From assembly GCF_000832015.1 (NCBI RefSeq), contig NZ_JXCJ01000001.1, forward strand, positions 2,322,724-2,386,723: a stretch of 64,000 nt of DNA, read 5' to 3'. The DNA comes from Gilvimarinus agarilyticus (GTDB lineage Bacteria > Pseudomonadota > Gammaproteobacteria > Pseudomonadales > Cellvibrionaceae). The notes beneath the pieces are model-generated. The model made no database searches, was not told the origin of the DNA, and was given only the letters and a program-made list of their open reading frames with translations. Shown here in pieces: positions 19,290 to 28,029 of this stretch. The stretch's first letter is position 1. Each line of letters starts with the position of its first letter. Position numbers and translations under genes: made by a program.

Positions 19290-20465
19290 ATGACTCAGAC
19301 GTTAAAAGTCGGTATTGTGGCCGGAGAGGCCTCCGGCGATATTCTGGGTGCGGGTTTGATTCGTGCGTTAAAGAAACACTACCCGCATATTGAGTTTGCC
19401 GGCATCGGCGGGCCACGAATGTTGGCCGAAGGGTTTCATTCGTTTTTCCCGCAAGACCGGCTCGCGGTCATGGGGCTCTCGGAACCTCTTAAGCGCTTGC
19501 CAGAACTATTGCGTATTCGGCGCTTTTTAATCGATCATTTTAGCGAGCAACAGCCCGCGGTTTTTATCGGTATTGACTCGCCCGACTTTAATCTCACTCT
19601 AGAGCAAAAACTCCATGATAGCGGTGTAAAAACCGTTCATTACGTTAGCCCTTCTGTGTGGGCATGGCGCCAGGGTCGTATAAAAAAGATTCGTCGTGCG
19701 GTTGATCTGATGCTGACACTTTTACCCTTTGAAGCTCAGTTTTACCGCGACCATAATGTCCCGGTGCAATTTGTCGGTCATACGTTGGCCGATGATATTC
19801 CGCTGCAAACCGATACCGCCTTAGCGCGCAGTAAATTGAAGCTAGATCTACCTGCCGAAACGCCTGTTGTGGCCCTTTTGCCTGGTAGCCGACAGGGAGA
19901 GGTCGAGCGTTTGGGGCCGGTGTTTTATCAGGCGGCTCGCTTATGCTTAGAACAGCGCCCCGGGCTTAGGTTTGTTTTGCCGGCCTCCAGCGGCCATCGC
20001 TATCGACAAATTCATCAGCAGCTTAGCGAATACAGTGATTTACCGGTTACCTTGGTGCAGGGTAAGTCGCACGAAGTGATGGCGGCCGCCGACGTGGTTG
20101 TGTTGGCATCTGGCACCACCGCACTCGAAGCAATGCTGCTGAAAAAGCCCATGGTGGTGAGTTACAAGATGGGTTGGCTGTCCTATAAAATTATTTCCGC
20201 GATGTTGCGGGTACCCTATGTTTCGCTACCTAATTTACTCGCATCCGAGGCGCTGGTGCCTGAGCTAATTCAACACGACGCCACCGCCCAGGGCATTGCA
20301 ACTCAGGTACTCGCGTTTTTTGATAACCCGGATCAGGTTGAAACTTTGAAAGAGCGTTTTCTACAGCTGCATGAATCCTTGCGCTGCAACGCGAGTGCGA
20401 CTGCCGCGAATGCCGTGGTGAACCTGATAGACGGTGTGGCGCCAAATACCGTCGCGCAAGATTAA
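19290..20465 (+). CDS. lpxB: Lipid-A-disaccharide synthase
   Basis: GT-B family (GT19) glycosyltransferase joining UDP-diacylglucosamine and lipid X at the inner membrane. The 391-aa product starts TLKVGIVAGEASGDILGAGL and shows HYVSPSVWAWRQGRIKKI, ALLPGSRQGEVERLGP, and the C-terminal nucleotide-binding segment VLASGTTALEAMLLKKPMVV. It starts 8 nt after lpxA, continuing the operon. Confidence 0.97.
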   Translation: MTQTLKVGIVAGEASGDILGAGLIRALKKHYPHIEFAGIGGPRMLAEGFHSFFPQDRLAVMGLSEPLKRLPELLRIRRFLIDHFSEQQPAVFIGIDSPDFNLTLEQKLHDSGVKTVHYVSPSVWAWRQGRIKKIRRAVDLMLTLLPFEAQFYRDHNVPVQFVGHTLADDIPLQTDTALARSKLKLDLPAETPVVALLPGSRQGEVERLGPVFYQAARLCLEQRPGLRFVLPASSGHRYRQIHQQLSEYSDLPVTLVQGKSHEVMAAADVVVLASGTTALEAMLLKKPMVVSYKMGWLSYKIISAMLRVPYVSLPNLLASEALVPELIQHDATAQGIATQVLAFFDNPDQVETLKERFLQLHESLRCNASATAANAVVNLIDGVAPNTVAQD

Positions 20466-20503
20466 AGTACATATTTAAAGAACTCCATTCTTGAGGGTTG
20501 CAC

Positions 20504-21109
20504 ATGGATCCATTTGTCTCTTGCTATAGCGGCTCTTTAGGTGCCGGAGTAGATGAGGTAGGGCGTGGCCCGTTAGCCGGTGATGTGGTTGCGGCCGCGG
20601 TTATTCTCGACCCGACGAGTCCCATCGAAGGCTTAAATGATTCAAAAAAACTAACCGAAAAACATCGGCTTTTTCTCTTTGATCGCATCAAGGAGCAAGC
20701 GTTAAGCTATTGCATCGCCCGGGCCAGCGTGGCCGAAATCGACTCTATTAATATCTTACAGGCCAGTTTGCTGGCCATGCGGCGTGCCGTTGATGGTTTA
20801 TCGGTCTCGCCTGAGCATGTGTGGGTGGATGGCAATAAAATCCCTCAGTGGCGCTACAGTGCCGAGGCGGTGGTAAAAGGCGATAGTCGGGTAGCCGCCA
20901 TTAGTGCCGCGTCCATCCTGGCAAAAGTCACTCGCGATGCTGAGATGGTTGCGTTTGATAAGATTTACCCCGGTTACGGCTTTGCAGGCCATAAAGGGTA
21001 TCCCACCAAAGTGCATATGGCCGCGCTGGCCAAGCTTGGGGTCAGTGATATTCACCGTCGCTCGTTTGCCCCGGTGAAACAACAACTTGAACAATTAACG
21101 ATTTTTTAA
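20504..21109 (+). CDS. rnhB: Ribonuclease HII
   Basis: Removes ribonucleotides from DNA and RNA of RNA-DNA hybrids. The ATG at 20504, 6 nt after GAGGG, gives 201 aa; the TTG at 20498 is in frame but too close to the ribosome-binding site. Motifs: acidic pair Asp17-Glu18 in [22 protein letters not shown], the Asp of VWVDGNKIP, and [19 protein letters not shown]. The lpxB-rnhB-dnaE order is conserved in gammaproteobacteria. Confidence 0.97.
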   Translation: MDPFVSCYSGSLGAGVDEVGRGPLAGDVVAAAVILDPTSPIEGLNDSKKLTEKHRLFLFDRIKEQALSYCIARASVAEIDSINILQASLLAMRRAVDGLSVSPEHVWVDGNKIPQWRYSAEAVVKGDSRVAAISAASILAKVTRDAEMVAFDKIYPGYGFAGHKGYPTKVHMAALAKLGVSDIHRRSFAPVKQQLEQLTIF

Positions 21110-21117
21110 CGGTATCT

Positions 21118-24100
21118 ATGACAGCCCAATTTGTACATCTACGCCTGCATACCGAGTACTCGCTATCGGATAGCTTGATTCGTATTAAGCCCTTAGCCGC
21201 GCGACTGCAAGAACTTGAGATGCCTGCCTGTGGCGTGTCCGATCAAACCAACTTTTATGGTTTGATTAAGTTTTACAAAACCATGCAGGGGCAGGGTATT
21301 AAGCCTATTGTTGGCTGCGACTTTTTAATTAATGGTGCCGACTCGGAAGCCAAGGCCACCTTAATTACTCTGTTGGCCATGAACGATACTGGCTATAAAA
21401 ATATTATTGCGTTGATCTCGCGCGCCTACCAAAAAGGTCAGCAGCAGGGCGTTGCTTATGTGGAGCGCGCTTGGGTCAGTGAATTCAGCGGCGGCGTTAT
21501 TGCGCTCTCCGGTGGGCGTTTAGGGGATGTAGGTTTATCTCTGTTGTCCGGCCGCAACGCTCAGGCACGCACTGAGTTAGCACACTGGATGCAAGAGTTT
21601 CCCGGGCGGTTTTATTTAGAGTTGCAGCGCACCGGGCGTGAGTACGAAGAGTCTTATTTACACGCTGCCGTGGCACTTGCCGATGAAGTGCAGTGCCCGG
21701 TTGTGGCCACAAACGATGTGCGCTTTTTACGTGAAGATGACTTCGAGGTGCATGAGGCGCGCGTGTGTATCGCCGAAGGCCGAACCCTGGACGACCCGCG
21801 CCGCGAGCGGCGCTATTCCGAGCAACAGTATTTGCGCTCTGCCGATGAGATGGCCGAACTGTTTAGCGATATTCCTGAGGCCTTGGCAAACTCAGTAGAA
21901 ATCGCTAAGCGCTGTACGGTTAATATTCAGCTGGGCGATTACTTTTTGCCGCAGTACCCAATCCCCGATGGCATGACCGAAAACGAGTTTTTTGAAAAGG
22001 TCTGCCTCGATGGTATGGATCAGCGGCTGGAAAAAATTCTGGATAAAGCGGCGCCGGACTATCAAGAGCGTTATCAGGTCTACCGGGACCGAATGCAGTT
22101 TGAGCTGGATATTATTCTGCAGATGGGGTTCCCCGGTTACTTTCTGATCGTAATGGACTTTATCCGCTGGGCCAAAGAAAACGGTATTCCGGTGGGGCCA
22201 GGCCGGGGTTCGGGCGCGGGCTCGCTGGTGGCCTACTCGCTGGAAATTACCGACCTCGACCCACTGCAGTACGACTTGCTGTTTGAGCGTTTCTTGAATC
22301 CAGAGCGGGTATCGATGCCCGACTTTGACGTCGATTTCTGTATGGAAAACCGCGACCGGGTGATCAGCTATGTGGCTGAGGCGTACGGCCGCGAAGCGGT
22401 AAGCCAAATCATCACCTTTGGTACCATGGCCGCTAAGGCCGTGGTGCGCGATGTAGCTCGGGTGCTGGGTAAATCCTACGGTTTGGCCGACAAGCTCTCT
22501 AAAATGATCCCGCCCACGCCGGGCATGACACTCAAACAAGCACTCGAAGAAGTTGAGATGCTGCGCGAGCTACTGGAGACAGACGGCGACGCACAAGAAA
22601 TTTGGGATATGGCGGTTAAGCTTGAAGGCTTAACCCGTAACGTGGGTAAGCACGCCGGTGGTGTGGTGATTGCCCCCAACCAGCTAATCGACTTTTCGCC
22701 GCTGTACTGCGATGAATCCGGTAAAGGGTTGGTTACTCAATACGATAAAAACGATGTCGAAGATGCCGGCCTGGTAAAGTTTGACTTCCTTGGGTTACGC
22801 ACACTGACCATCATCGATTGGGCCATGGAGATGATCAACGCCCAGCGCGCTAAAACCGATCAACCGGCGCTGGATATCACCACCATCGATCTGGAAGATA
22901 AGCCCACCTTTGATCTGCTTAAGCGCGCCGAAACGACCGCGGTGTTCCAGCTAGAGTCGCGCGGGATGAAAGATCTGATTAAGCGACTTAAGCCCGACAA
23001 CTTAGAAGATATGATCGCGCTGGTGGCGCTGTTTCGTCCGGGGCCGCTGGACTCAGGGATGGTGACCGACTTTGTTAACCGTAAGCACGGTAAAGCGCAG
23101 GTTGCCTACCCCGATGCAAAGTATCAGCACGAGTGCCTCGAGCCTATTCTAAAGCCCACTTACGGGGTTATTGTTTACCAGGAACAGGTAATGCAGATTG
23201 CCCAGGAGCTGGCAGGCTACAGCCTGGGTGGCGCCGATTTGTTGCGGCGGGCGATGGGTAAGAAAAAACCCGAAGAAATGGCCAAACAGCGGGAGATTTT
23301 TGCCGAAGGCGCGAAGGGCAAAGGCATTGACCCGACGCTGGCCATGAAAATCTTTGACCTGGTAGAGAAGTTTGCCGGCTACGGTTTTAACAAATCCCAC
23401 TCGGCAGCGTATGCTCTCGTGTCTTACCAGACGGCCTGGTTAAAAGCGCACTATCCGGCGCACTTTATGGCGGCGACCATGAGCTCGGATATGGACAAAA
23501 CCGATAAAGTGGTTACCTTTATCGAAGAGTGCCGCACCATGGGGCTGACGCTGCTGCCCCCGGACGTTAATCGCGGTGAGCTTAAATTTACCGTCGATGA
23601 CGACAATAATGTGATTTACGGCCTGGGTGCGATTAAAGGCTTGGGCGAAGGCCCAGTGGACAGTATTATTCAGGCTCGTGAAGCCGGTGGCCCCTTTAAA
23701 GATCTGTTTGATTTTTGTGCCCGGATTGACCCGCGTAAAGTGAACAAGAGGGCGCTGGAAGCCTTGATTCGCTCTGGCGCTGCAGACAATCTTGGACCGA
23801 GCCGCAGCCTCGATCACGACCGGGCGGTTATGTTTGCGGCTATTACCGAGGCGGTGAAAGCCGCCGAGCAGAGCGCCGCTAATGCCAGTGCGGGTATGGT
23901 TGATTTGTTTGGCGATGTGGTGCCAGCCGCCGCCAGCGCTGAAGATGCTTACCGGGAGTTCTCCCGCGTGCGCCCCTGGTCTATGAAAGAGCGTTTAACC
24001 GCCGAAAACGAAACCCTGGGCTTGTATCTAACCGGCCATCCCATTGATGAGTATGATCAGGAAATTAACTTCCTGGTGTCTTCGCGCATTGCCAATATCA

Positions 24101-24621
24101 CGCCTGACAAAAATACTCAGCGTATCGGCGGCTTGGTGGTGGCGACTCGTACTATGAAGACCAAGCGCGGCGATACCATGGCGTTTATCACGCTGGACGA
24201 TCGCACCGGGCGAATTGAGATTGCGGTTTTCTCTGACACTTTCAATGAATGTCGCGAGCTGTTAGTTAAAGACGCGCTGCTACTGGTAGAGGGGCAGGTG
24301 AGCCACGATGAATACAGCAACAGCCTTAAAATGCGCGCCGACGCCGTGCGAAATTTGGCTGAAGTACGGCAAGAAAAGGCTAGGGCGCTGTGTATATCGC
24401 TGAACGCCGGTGAGCTGGGGGCCAATACCTCGGCGCGTCTGCGCGATTGCCTGGAGCCATATCGCGATGGTAAGTGCCCGATTGTCATCGCCTATCAACG
24501 GTCGGATGCCCGCTGTCAGTTACGCCTGGGGGCGCAGTGGAGTGTGCGCCCGGAGGATGACTTGCTGCAGCAGTTGCGCGATGATTTTGGTGCCGGGAGT
24601 GTTCGGCTCGATTATCGCTAA
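21118..24621 (+). CDS. dnaE: DNA polymerase III alpha subunit
   Basis: Catalytic subunit of the replicative polymerase. The 1167-aa protein has the PHP domain (FVHLRLHTEYSLSDSLIRIK at residues 5-24), the polymerase core with GPGRGSGAGSLVAYSL and the catalytic acidic motif PDFDVDFCMENRDRV, the fingers and beta-clamp regions, a helix-hairpin-helix part with GYGFNKSHSAAYALVSYQ, and the OB fold near 990-1080. It starts 8 nt after rnhB. The usual E. coli follower accA is absent: the next gene is on the opposite strand. Confidence 0.98.
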   Translation: MTAQFVHLRLHTEYSLSDSLIRIKPLAARLQELEMPACGVSDQTNFYGLIKFYKTMQGQGIKPIVGCDFLINGADSEAKATLITLLAMNDTGYKNIIALISRAYQKGQQQGVAYVERAWVSEFSGGVIALSGGRLGDVGLSLLSGRNAQARTELAHWMQEFPGRFYLELQRTGREYEESYLHAAVALADEVQCPVVATNDVRFLREDDFEVHEARVCIAEGRTLDDPRRERRYSEQQYLRSADEMAELFSDIPEALANSVEIAKRCTVNIQLGDYFLPQYPIPDGMTENEFFEKVCLDGMDQRLEKILDKAAPDYQERYQVYRDRMQFELDIILQMGFPGYFLIVMDFIRWAKENGIPVGPGRGSGAGSLVAYSLEITDLDPLQYDLLFERFLNPERVSMPDFDVDFCMENRDRVISYVAEAYGREAVSQIITFGTMAAKAVVRDVARVLGKSYGLADKLSKMIPPTPGMTLKQALEEVEMLRELLETDGDAQEIWDMAVKLEGLTRNVGKHAGGVVIAPNQLIDFSPLYCDESGKGLVTQYDKNDVEDAGLVKFDFLGLRTLTIIDWAMEMINAQRAKTDQPALDITTIDLEDKPTFDLLKRAETTAVFQLESRGMKDLIKRLKPDNLEDMIALVALFRPGPLDSGMVTDFVNRKHGKAQVAYPDAKYQHECLEPILKPTYGVIVYQEQVMQIAQELAGYSLGGADLLRRAMGKKKPEEMAKQREIFAEGAKGKGIDPTLAMKIFDLVEKFAGYGFNKSHSAAYALVSYQTAWLKAHYPAHFMAATMSSDMDKTDKVVTFIEECRTMGLTLLPPDVNRGELKFTVDDDNNVIYGLGAIKGLGEGPVDSIIQAREAGGPFKDLFDFCARIDPRKVNKRALEALIRSGAADNLGPSRSLDHDRAVMFAAITEAVKAAEQSAANASAGMVDLFGDVVPAAASAEDAYREFSRVRPWSMKERLTAENETLGLYLTGHPIDEYDQEINFLVSSRIANITPDKNTQRIGGLVVATRTMKTKRGDTMAFITLDDRTGRIEIAVFSDTFNECRELLVKDALLLVEGQVSHDEYSNSLKMRADAVRNLAEVRQEKARALCISLNAGELGANTSARLRDCLEPYRDGKCPIVIAYQRSDARCQLRLGAQWSVRPEDDLLQQLRDDFGAGSVRLDYR

Positions 24622-24831
24622 TGACATGTAAGCTACTGGTATCGCCGGGCGATGTGCCCGGTTGCCCTCAACGAGTATTGCGTCCCTCAACGTATGGGGT
24701 AACTGTTTAGGGGGCTAACTAAATCCCTGCGATAGTTATTCCGTGCGCTATATAAGCGTTAAGCCTACCAGTGCTTCGAGGTCTAAGTAGTTGTTTTATG
24801 GTCTCTACGGCTTATTGCCGTATCGACGAAC
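24622..24831. other. Convergent gap between dnaE and the ectoine regulator
   Basis: Two weak hairpins are seen: CCGGGC/GCCCGG (24645-24661) just after dnaE, and TACGGC/GCCGTA (24806-24822) just after the minus-strand regulator. Neither has a good T-run in the right place, so termination is uncertain. No gene is supported here. Confidence 0.4.
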
Positions 24832-25416
24832 TTAGCTGCGCTCGATCTCACCACGATCCAAGGCCCCTACATCCAAAAACGGCGAGGCATCCAATGTCTC
24901 GGCGTTCATCATTTCGGCCACACGCTGCAGCGAGGCGATGATCATGCCTTGCTCCCAGTCATTCAGGTTTTTAAAGCGCCGGACGAAGTCGTCTTGCAGC
25001 GCCGTAGGGGCGCTTTCCAGAATCTTGCTGCCTTTATGCGTAAGCTGCGGGTACACCTTACGCTTGTCCTGCTGCGAGCGGACCCGGGTAATAAGTTCGC
25101 GCTTTTCAAGGCGGTCGAGCACAGTGGTTACAGTGGCTTGCGACAAGCTCATGTCACGGGCGAGCTCGCTGATGGTCATATCGCCTTTGTTTTGCAGTAT
25201 CTGCATTAACAGCAGTTGCGGCCCGGTAACAGAGGCGGTTTTAACCAGTTTTTTAGAGTGTAGGTCAGTGGCGCGGATTACCCGGCGCAGTGATACCAGC
25301 ACTTCTTCTATTTTATCCATTGCCGTTCTCTGATTGGAAAGCGCGAAATTATAAGCAGCTTTTGCTTCGAGTCCTAATATTTCGGCGTCTATTTGATAGT
25401 TCGATGCATTTGCCAT
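24832..25416 (-). CDS. ectR: MarR-family regulator of ectoine genes (EctR/CosR-like)
   Basis: A winged-helix MarR-type repressor, divergent from ectA. The conserved part begins MDKIEEVLVSLRRVIRATDL (from the ATG at 25320), the pattern known from EctR proteins of methylotrophs and halophiles, and contains the helix-turn-helix ISELARDMSLSQATVTTVLDRLEKRELI and the wing RVRSQQDKRKVYPQLT. The frame extends 32 codons further to an ATG at 25416, which has a nearby AGG, so the 194-aa form is listed; the 162-aa form from 25320 is an alternative. Role in repression of ectABC is inferred from family and position. Confidence 0.85.
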   Translation of the reverse strand: MANASNYQIDAEILGLEAKAAYNFALSNQRTAMDKIEEVLVSLRRVIRATDLHSKKLVKTASVTGPQLLLMQILQNKGDMTISELARDMSLSQATVTTVLDRLEKRELITRVRSQQDKRKVYPQLTHKGSKILESAPTALQDDFVRRFKNLNDWEQGMIIASLQRVAEMMNAETLDASPFLDVGALDRGEIERS

Positions 25417-25457
25417 AGTGGTGCCTCGACTGATTCGTGTGTCTCTGGACTTACCAA

Positions 25458-25495
25458 AGTACTTAGTGTACTATACATTAAAACTTAGACCACTA
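25458..25495. promoter_or_regulatory. Tandem operator-like sites between ectR and ectA
   Basis: ACTTAG-N3-ACT occurs twice, at 25461-25472 and 25483-25494, exactly 22 bp (two helical turns) apart. The first copy is part of the dyad AGTAC-TTAGT-GTACT (25458-25472). On the minus strand TATAGT overlaps the first site and could be the -10 of ectR. This fits binding of the MarR regulator to the shared promoter region and autorepression, but binding is inferred. Confidence 0.5.
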
Positions 25496-25506
25496 AATAA
25501 ATATTT

Positions 25507-25535
25507 TTGGCGCAATTGATAGAAATATCGATAAA
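25507..25535 (+). promoter_or_regulatory. Candidate sigma-70 promoter for ectABC-ask
   Basis: TTGGCG (25507-25512) and GATAAA (25530-25535) are separated by 17 bp. Each matches four of six consensus bases. It lies about 98 nt before the ectA ATG and just after the operator-like repeats. The region is AT-rich and other promoters are possible. Confidence 0.35.
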
Positions 25536-25632
25536 TAAGTCAAAAAGCCGAGGCGGGGCACTGCGGTGCGACGTTTCGTCATATTTAGGGGGTTATTGTT
25601 TACTTTTAATCCTTAGGGAAAAAGCATTAGTT

Positions 25633-26130
25633 ATGAATGATTCAGATACGGTTGTTTTGCGTCACCCCACGGCATCTGACGGCTATGCCGTTAATCAGCT
25701 GGTGGAAGCCAACCCACCGCTGGACCCTAACTCAATCTACTGCAACCTGTTGCAGTGCTCGCACTTTGCCGATACCGCTATCGCCGCCTTCAAAGGCGAT
25801 CAGATGGTGGGCTTTGCCTCGGGCTACGTGCTGCCAAACGAGCCCGATGTGCTGTTTGTGTGGCAAATCGTGGTCGATAAGGCCGCACGCGGCTTGGGTC
25901 TGGCTAAAAAGCTGGTAAAAGCGCAGCTTGCCAGCGATGCCTGCAAGCAGGTCACACACCTACATACGACCATTACGCCGGACAACGACGCCTCTTGGGG
26001 GGTGTTTAAGTCCTTGGCGCGAGATCTGGGCGCCGAGCTAAACAGTGGCGTGTACTTTGAAAAGCAAGAGCATTTTGGCGGGGTTCACGACGATGAGCAC
26101 CGCTTAGTGATTGGCCCATTTAAGCGCTAA
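25633..26130 (+). CDS. ectA: L-2,4-diaminobutyrate N4-acetyltransferase
   Basis: Second dedicated step of ectoine synthesis, acetylating diaminobutyrate with acetyl-CoA. The ATG at 25633 gives 165 aa, starting MNDSDTVVLRHPTASDGYAV, which matches EctA N-termini; the open frame extends upstream to 25507 but that part is promoter. GNAT features: VDKAARGLGLAKKLV (acetyl-CoA loop), and the EctA-specific NPPLDPNSIYCNLLQC and TTITPDNDASWGVFKSLA. First gene of the ect operon. Confidence 0.96.
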   Translation: MNDSDTVVLRHPTASDGYAVNQLVEANPPLDPNSIYCNLLQCSHFADTAIAAFKGDQMVGFASGYVLPNEPDVLFVWQIVVDKAARGLGLAKKLVKAQLASDACKQVTHLHTTITPDNDASWGVFKSLARDLGAELNSGVYFEKQEHFGGVHDDEHRLVIGPFKR

Positions 26131-26140
26131 TAATCGCGCC

Positions 26141-26158
26141 GGCGCCCACAGGTGGCGC
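26141..26158 (+). other. Strong hairpin between ectA and ectB
   Basis: GGCGCC (26141-26146) and GGCGCC (26153-26158), with CAC/GTG extending the stem inward, form a tight GC-rich hairpin without a T-run. It may stabilise or process the ectA 3' end. Confidence 0.4.
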
Positions 26159-26205
26159 CCCGTAGCCAAATCCTAATTAATCGCATACTTATTTGAGGAA
26201 ACAGC

Positions 26206-27480
26206 ATGAATATTTTTAACGAAATGGAATCAGAAGTTCAGTCGTACGCTCGGTCTTTTCCGGTGGTATTCAACAAAGCAAAAGATTGCTATTTGTATAC
26301 CGACTCGGGTGAGCGTTATATCGATTTTCTGTCCGGCGCTGGTTCGTTAAATTATGGTCATAACAATGACAATATTAAGCAGGCGCTGCTGGACTATATT
26401 GCGGCCGACGGCATCACTCACGGCTTAGATATGCACAGCGATGCCAAACGCAACTTCCTGGAAGTGTTCCGCGATAAGATCCTGGTGCCTCGCGATATGG
26501 AATATGTTGTGCAGTTTACTGGTCCAACCGGTACTAACGCGGTAGAGGCGGCGTTAAAAATCGCCCGTAAAATTACCGGGCGCAGCAATATTATTTCGTT
26601 TACCAATGGCTTTCATGGTTGTTCACTGGGGGCGGTAGCGGTTACCGGTAATCAGCATCACCGTGGTGGCGCTAACGTTTCTTTATGTGATGTTGATCGC
26701 ATGCCATTCTGCGGCTACTACGGTCGCGATGTCGATACCGTTAAAATGATGGACAAGCTCTTGTCTGACCCGTCGAGCGGTATCGATAAGCCGGCCGCTA
26801 TGATCCTGGAGGCTGTACAAGGTGAGGGCGGTCTTAACGTTGCAAGCTACGAGTGGTTGCAAGCGGTCGATAAGCTTTGTAAAAAACACGGCATTTTGTT
26901 GATTTTGGATGATATCCAGGCAGGCTGTGGTCGTACAGGTACCTTCTTTAGTTTTGAGAAGGCTGGCATTAAGCCTGATGTAATTACCCTGTCCAAATCA
27001 CTCAGCGCTTACGGTTTACCGTTTGCGGTTGTTTTGATTAAGCCTGAGCTGGATCAGTGGGAGCCAGGCGAGCACAACGGTACCTTCCGTGGTAACAACC
27101 ACGCGTTTGTCACTGCCGCGGCGGCTATTGAGCACTACTGGAGCGATAACAAACTAGAGTTGGCCGTACAGGAGAAGGCCGGGCTGGTAACTAAGCGTTT
27201 CAAAAAGATTATTGATACGCACGGTGAAATGACCCTTAGCCTTAAGGGCCGTGGTTTAATGCAGGGCATCGATTGTCGCACTGGCGAGCTGGCCAGCAAA
27301 GTGTGTGCTCAAGCGTTTAAAAATGGTGTGGTAATCGAAACCTCTGGCAACCACAGTCAAATTGTTAAGTGTTTTTGTCCGTTGACCATCTCCACAGACG
27401 CTCTTAACGAAGGGCTCGACAAACTTGAGCAAAGCTTTGCTGAAGTGTTTGAAGATGAGAAATTAAAAAAAGCCTCTTAA
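26206..27480 (+). CDS. ectB: Diaminobutyrate-2-oxoglutarate (L-glutamate) transaminase
   Basis: First dedicated step of ectoine synthesis: converts aspartate semialdehyde and glutamate to 2,4-diaminobutyrate. A 424-aa class III PLP aminotransferase with ILDDIQAGCGRTGTFFSFE (PLP-binding Asp) and the Schiff-base Lys in ITLSKSLSAYGLPFAVVL. Its N-terminus MNIFNEMESEVQSYARSFPV is typical of EctB. A GAGGAA site precedes the ATG. A strong terminator follows, which would raise ectAB transcript over ectC. Confidence 0.97.
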   Translation: MNIFNEMESEVQSYARSFPVVFNKAKDCYLYTDSGERYIDFLSGAGSLNYGHNNDNIKQALLDYIAADGITHGLDMHSDAKRNFLEVFRDKILVPRDMEYVVQFTGPTGTNAVEAALKIARKITGRSNIISFTNGFHGCSLGAVAVTGNQHHRGGANVSLCDVDRMPFCGYYGRDVDTVKMMDKLLSDPSSGIDKPAAMILEAVQGEGGLNVASYEWLQAVDKLCKKHGILLILDDIQAGCGRTGTFFSFEKAGIKPDVITLSKSLSAYGLPFAVVLIKPELDQWEPGEHNGTFRGNNHAFVTAAAAIEHYWSDNKLELAVQEKAGLVTKRFKKIIDTHGEMTLSLKGRGLMQGIDCRTGELASKVCAQAFKNGVVIETSGNHSQIVKCFCPLTISTDALNEGLDKLEQSFAEVFEDEKLKKAS

Positions 27481-27501
27481 GCGTTAAGCTGTAAGAGCAA
27501 T

Positions 27502-27526
27502 TGGCGGCTTTTTAGCCGCCATTTTT
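27502..27526 (+). terminator. Intrinsic terminator between ectB and ectC
   Basis: TGGCGGCT (27502-27509) pairs perfectly with AGCCGCCA (27514-27521) around a TTTT loop, followed by five T. This is a textbook intrinsic terminator, 22 nt after the ectB stop and about 27 nt before the ectC start, inside what is usually one operon. Confidence 0.85.
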
Positions 27527-27552
27527 AATAGTATTTAACCTTGGAGGTAACG

Positions 27553-27951
27553 ATGATTGTACGAAACCTAAAAGACGCCGAAAAAACCGACCGTAAAATT
27601 GTTTCAGAAGGGTGGGACAGCACTCGCCTACTGCTTAAGAACGACGGTATGGGCTACTCTTTTCATATCACCACAATTTATCGTAATGCAGAGCTGCATC
27701 TGCACTATCAAAACCATTTAGAAACTGTTTATTGTATTAGCGGCTACGGCTCGGTAGAGACGGTTGATGATGGCAAGGTATATCCCATCGAGCCGGGCAC
27801 GGTTTATAACCTGAACCTTAACGATAAGCATATTTTACGTGCCGACGAAGAAATGAAAATGGCCTGTGTGTTTAACCCGCCGCTGCACGGTAAAGAGGTA
27901 CACAACGCCGACGGTGCTTATGAGCTGGATGCTGAAGAGGTGAAAGACTAA
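27553..27951 (+). CDS. ectC: Ectoine synthase
   Basis: Cupin-fold enzyme that cyclises N-gamma-acetyl-diaminobutyrate to ectoine. The ATG at 27553, with GGAGG 5-9 nt upstream, gives 132 aa, the normal size; the in-frame TTG at 27541 overlaps that site. Family features: [10 protein letters not shown] start, [23 protein letters not shown] (metal-binding Glu/Tyr region), [10 protein letters not shown] and [15 protein letters not shown]. It lies after a terminator, so it depends on read-through or an unseen promoter. Confidence 0.97.
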   Translation: MIVRNLKDAEKTDRKIVSEGWDSTRLLLKNDGMGYSFHITTIYRNAELHLHYQNHLETVYCISGYGSVETVDDGKVYPIEPGTVYNLNLNDKHILRADEEMKMACVFNPPLHGKEVHNADGAYELDAEEVKD

Positions 27952-28029
27952 AACCTAGACAGGGCTAAGTTAGCCTTAATCGTTCCAAGTTTAGTCTTTC
28001 TCAGTAACAGGCATAGCAAAGGTAAAGGT

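Noticed and set aside
25507-25632. Upstream extension of the ectA frame
   Set aside because: The extra 42 codons fall in the promoter region and the remaining protein starts exactly where EctA proteins start.
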